Source: JAAUTS01 sp038250235 (GTDB taxonomy: Bacteria; Verrucomicrobiota; Verrucomicrobiia; Methylacidiphilales; JAAUTS01). From it: a stretch of DNA of 43,641 bases. The translations under genes were made by a program, and so were the position numbers. Shown here piece by piece: positions 41,891 to 43,641 of this stretch; the first letter of the stretch is position 1, and every line of letters begins with the position of its first letter. The stretch is from the NCBI GenBank assembly GCA_038250235.1, contig JBBSCO010000022.1:1-43641 (forward strand). The letters are read 5' to 3'. The notes under the pieces are model-generated. The model searched no databases. It was not told where the DNA came from and saw nothing but the letters and a program-made list of their open reading frames with translations.

Positions 41891-42940
41891 TTATCGTGGA
41901 ACTGTGATAGCTTGCTTCTTGTCCAAATCGTAAATGATGGATGCTGAGGCCGGATCTAACGTATAATCAAAAGCTTCTGTTCCGTTCAATTTGATGAAAT
42001 CAACAACTGTTTGGTAAGCGACATTTACCTCCGGCTTTTCTCCACCCTTTGCCGGCTTGAAATAAGTGAGGGACGCATTTTTAGAGTACCGGAAAATACC
42101 GCCATCCAAGGGCAGTTTGCCTATCTCGTTGACTCGATATTCGCGGCGCAAGACAGAGTCCCTACTGCTGATCTCATCCCAGCCAATGGGAAATAGATCC
42201 TCGGAAACATTCAGATAGATCTTATATTTAACTGGCTTATTGTCCCAGATGCCAACGCCTCCATCCAATTCAAATACTTCACATTTGGCACCTAGCACAT
42301 CTTCTTTTCCCATGTACTTGCAAGATTGGAGCAATTGTTCATAGGAGGTAGGATTTTTGAGAAATTCTAGGGATGGAAACTGCGACATTGCCGTCTCGTA
42401 GGACGTTGGAATCATGAATCGGAAAGGCATGGCCAAAAAATCCTCGGAAACGAAGGCATTGATCCTTGCCGGAAGGCTACTTTTGATCGACAGGATTGCA
42501 CCATCCCCGTTACTTGAACGCATCTCATTGAAAACCTCCCTGTCCCAAGTTGTTGTAATCTCAAGAATAGGAGTCACTTGTCTGTCTATTCTGGTATTTT
42601 GAGGATAGCTTTGAGCCCATTTCATGAAAAACGATCCGTCGTCACAGAGCTTCCAGCTTGCTGTCGTAACCGGAGCTAGGATCTTTTCGGGTAATCGCGC
42701 AACAGGGATTTTCTTTATTGGATCAATCTCCAATTGGATGGTTGCAGGCCCAGCCTCCTTATCTTCGGAAAAGCCGCTTACTCCGGTCGTTTGCATTGTT
42801 CCTTCCAAAATCCTAACATTTTGCCAGTTTTGATAGAGGGCAGTCGCCAAGGTTTTGGCTTCGTGGGATGGCAACTCGGCGGATGAGGCATAGAGGACAG
42901 CCGGGACAAGGAAAAATGCGTAAAATAAATGATTTTTCAT
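41891..42940 (-). CDS. Secreted protein of unknown function
   Basis: A 349-residue protein with a signal peptide (about 1-21, ASSA). The mature part is beta-rich. One stretch, MGKEDVLGAKCEVFELDGGV and KYKIYLNVSEDLFPIGWDEIS, resembles the strand order of LolA/LppX-like lipoprotein-carrier folds, but this is weak. Cysteines are sparse (three). I cannot assign a family. It starts at the ATG at 42940, just after a strong terminator-like hairpin (42943-42988) that separates it from the upstream minus-strand gene, so it probably has its own promoter in or near the hairpin region or depends on read-through. Confidence 0.65.
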   Translation of the reverse strand: MKNHLFYAFFLVPAVLYASSAELPSHEAKTLATALYQNWQNVRILEGTMQTTGVSGFSEDKEAGPATIQLEIDPIKKIPVARLPEKILAPVTTASWKLCDDGSFFMKWAQSYPQNTRIDRQVTPILEITTTWDREVFNEMRSSNGDGAILSIKSSLPARINAFVSEDFLAMPFRFMIPTSYETAMSQFPSLEFLKNPTSYEQLLQSCKYMGKEDVLGAKCEVFELDGGVGIWDNKPVKYKIYLNVSEDLFPIGWDEISSRDSVLRREYRVNEIGKLPLDGGIFRYSKNASLTYFKPAKGGEKPEVNVAYQTVVDFIKLNGTEAFDYTLDPASASIIYDLDKKQAITVPR

Positions 42941-42942
42941 GA

Positions 42943-42988
42943 AATAAAAAAGAACCCGGAGAACCGATTAAAACAGGATCTCCGGATT
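42943..42988 (-). terminator. Rho-independent terminator (minus strand)
   Basis: On the minus strand AATCCGGAGA (42988-42979) pairs with TCTCCGGGTT (42962-42953), one pair being G-T, followed by a T-rich tract CTTTTTTATTT (about 42952-42942). It lies 16 bases after the 95-residue gene and just before the next gene's start. Confidence 0.65.
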
Positions 42989-43004
42989 CCCCATGAAGAC
43001 AATT

Positions 43005-43292
43005 TTATTCGGGAGCGGCAACTGCCACGGCTCCGCATTGAACAATGACGGTCACCCCGTTGACTTGCTGGGTCACCGTATCGCATTGGGAGGAGCCCGG
43101 CTTGGAATCTTTTTCCCCGCCGTTCACAATTGCAGCGACAGAGTTTGTGCCTCTACACTTAAAGACCGTACCAGAAGCATGTGGGTAGTCGTAGGAACAA
43201 GCCATAGCAGTCCGAGTTCCACCTGCATACACCGAGCTGCTGAGAACCGCAGTTGTTATCACCAGCAGTTGTAGAGTTTTTATTTTTTTCAT
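43005..43292 (-). CDS. Small secreted four-cysteine protein
   Basis: A 95-residue protein with a clear signal peptide (1-23, VYA-GG) and a mature chain of about 72 residues containing four cysteines (32, 46, 70, 86), which could form two disulfides in the periplasm or outside. It is Gly-, Val- and Ala-rich with a hydrophobic C-terminus. No family is recognised. It starts 4 bases after the preceding gene's stop and ends at a terminator, so it is the last gene of an operon whose first part is outside the window. Confidence 0.6.
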   Translation of the reverse strand: MKKIKTLQLLVITTAVLSSSVYAGGTRTAMACSYDYPHASGTVFKCRGTNSVAAIVNGGEKDSKPGSSQCDTVTQQVNGVTVIVQCGAVAVAAPE

Positions 43293-43296
43293 AGAT

Positions 43297-43641
43297 TTAG
43301 TTAGTATTTCCGATTATTGAGAAATCCCACCACTCTTTTACATAGCCATCTGTAAAAGCCAGTTGGATTTTCCCTGACCATGGGACTTGATTGTTGGGTT
43401 TGCCTTTGGTTGGGAAAATTTCTTTGCTTTTGAACTCCAGCCAGGTTTGGCCGGATTCTTCCATGGCTCGAACCTGAATCGGAGCGTCAACAGGCAGCTC
43501 AATGTCTCTAACCTGTACAGGCCTGCCTTGCAAGCTCTTGATTTTGATCCGCACGGGCTTGTCTCCGCTCAGATAGACCCCGGCAGGGCTCAGGGCAAAA
43601 TTGGCGGAAGTCGTTCTCCAAGCAATTTGGACAAGATTAAC
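43297..43641 (-). CDS. C-terminal part of an unrecognised protein (runs off the window)
   Basis: The minus-strand frame is open from the window edge (43641) to the stop at 43297, giving 114 residues; a GTG at 43554 is not needed because the frame continues upstream. The sequence is beta-rich (VQIAWRTTSANFALSPAGVY, later EESGQTWLEFKSKEIFPT and KIQLAFTDGYVKEWWDFSI), compatible with a periplasmic or surface beta-sandwich. No family is recognised. It lies 4 bases upstream of the small secreted four-cysteine protein, in one operon. Confidence 0.6.
   Translation of the reverse strand, partial: VNLVQIAWRTTSANFALSPAGVYLSGDKPVRIKIKSLQGRPVQVRDIELPVDAPIQVRAMEESGQTWLEFKSKEIFPTKGKPNNQVPWSGKIQLAFTDGYVKEWWDFSIIGNTN

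Noticed and set aside
1..43641. tRNA, rRNA or CRISPR arrays
   Set aside because: I looked for tRNA-like cloverleaf ends (CCA, TTCGA loop context), rRNA cores and regularly spaced direct repeats and saw none; the direct repeats present are single pairs tied to element ends.

Overview
The window looks like a chromosomal segment of a member of the Verrucomicrobiota (PVC group). This is inferred from several points together: a TIGR03790-type secreted protein, a tiny AURKAIP1/COX24-type basic ribosomal protein, a hopanoid HpnH radical SAM enzyme, an AmmeMemoRadiSam B homologue, weak ribosome binding sites, and REP-associated (IS200-like) transposase debris. The sequence alone does not fix class or genus.

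Layout. (1) 1-3500 is accessory DNA: a C-terminal remnant of a REP-associated tyrosine transposase (RAYT) bounded by a 26-bp inverted repeat, then an AT-richer FecA-like TonB-dependent receptor preceded by two Fur-box-like palindromes and followed by an exbB gene cut off after about 36 codons by a second RAYT remnant. (2) 3600-9660 holds a GH99/WbsX-like protein, a secreted peroxiredoxin-like protein, a translationally coupled class III aminotransferase and SDR epimerase pair, and larC. (3) 9850-14270 is a central-metabolism run: sucC, sucD, gltA and a class V aminotransferase, with terminators after gltA and after the aminotransferase. (4) 14350-18690 holds a TIGR03790 secreted protein, a PhnP-like metallo-hydrolase and recN. 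(5) 18800-27220, nearly all on the minus strand: an unknown 133-residue protein, hpnH, ppk1, a Memo-like protein, a VF530 protein, the decayed C-terminal half of a MalG-type permease, a TPR protein, a COX24-type ribosomal protein and hisG. (6) 27390-31560: a HIT protein divergent from holA, then rhodanese, phosphotransacetylase and a separate P-loop/DRTGG protein, which together look like an unfused Pta. (7) 31800-39020: a TIM-barrel isomerase, then hemL followed by a tightly coupled S55 peptidase and beta-propeller pair, and folD on the opposite strand. (8) 39070-41890 is a graveyard: two orphan RHS/YD-repeat fragments, a 116-bp hairpin element inserted in one of them, an overlapping small-protein/nucleotidyltransferase pair resembling a toxin-antitoxin locus, a 232-bp element with 19-bp inverted ends, REP-like hairpins and a truncated IS4-family transposase. 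(9) 41891-43641: three minus-strand genes, two with signal peptides, none recognised; the last runs off the window.

The window is mostly housekeeping DNA. The most unusual signal is in its two ends. At least five junctions carry the same octamer GGGGTCAG/CTGACCCC, which marks the ends of RAYT-type remnants, a miniature hairpin element and the truncation point of the IS4 transposase. A 52-bp sequence at 3322-3373 recurs inverted at 41497-41548 (48/52 identical). This suggests one family of REP/RAYT elements has been active on both sides of the core block and has broken exbB, an RHS gene and an IS4 transposase.
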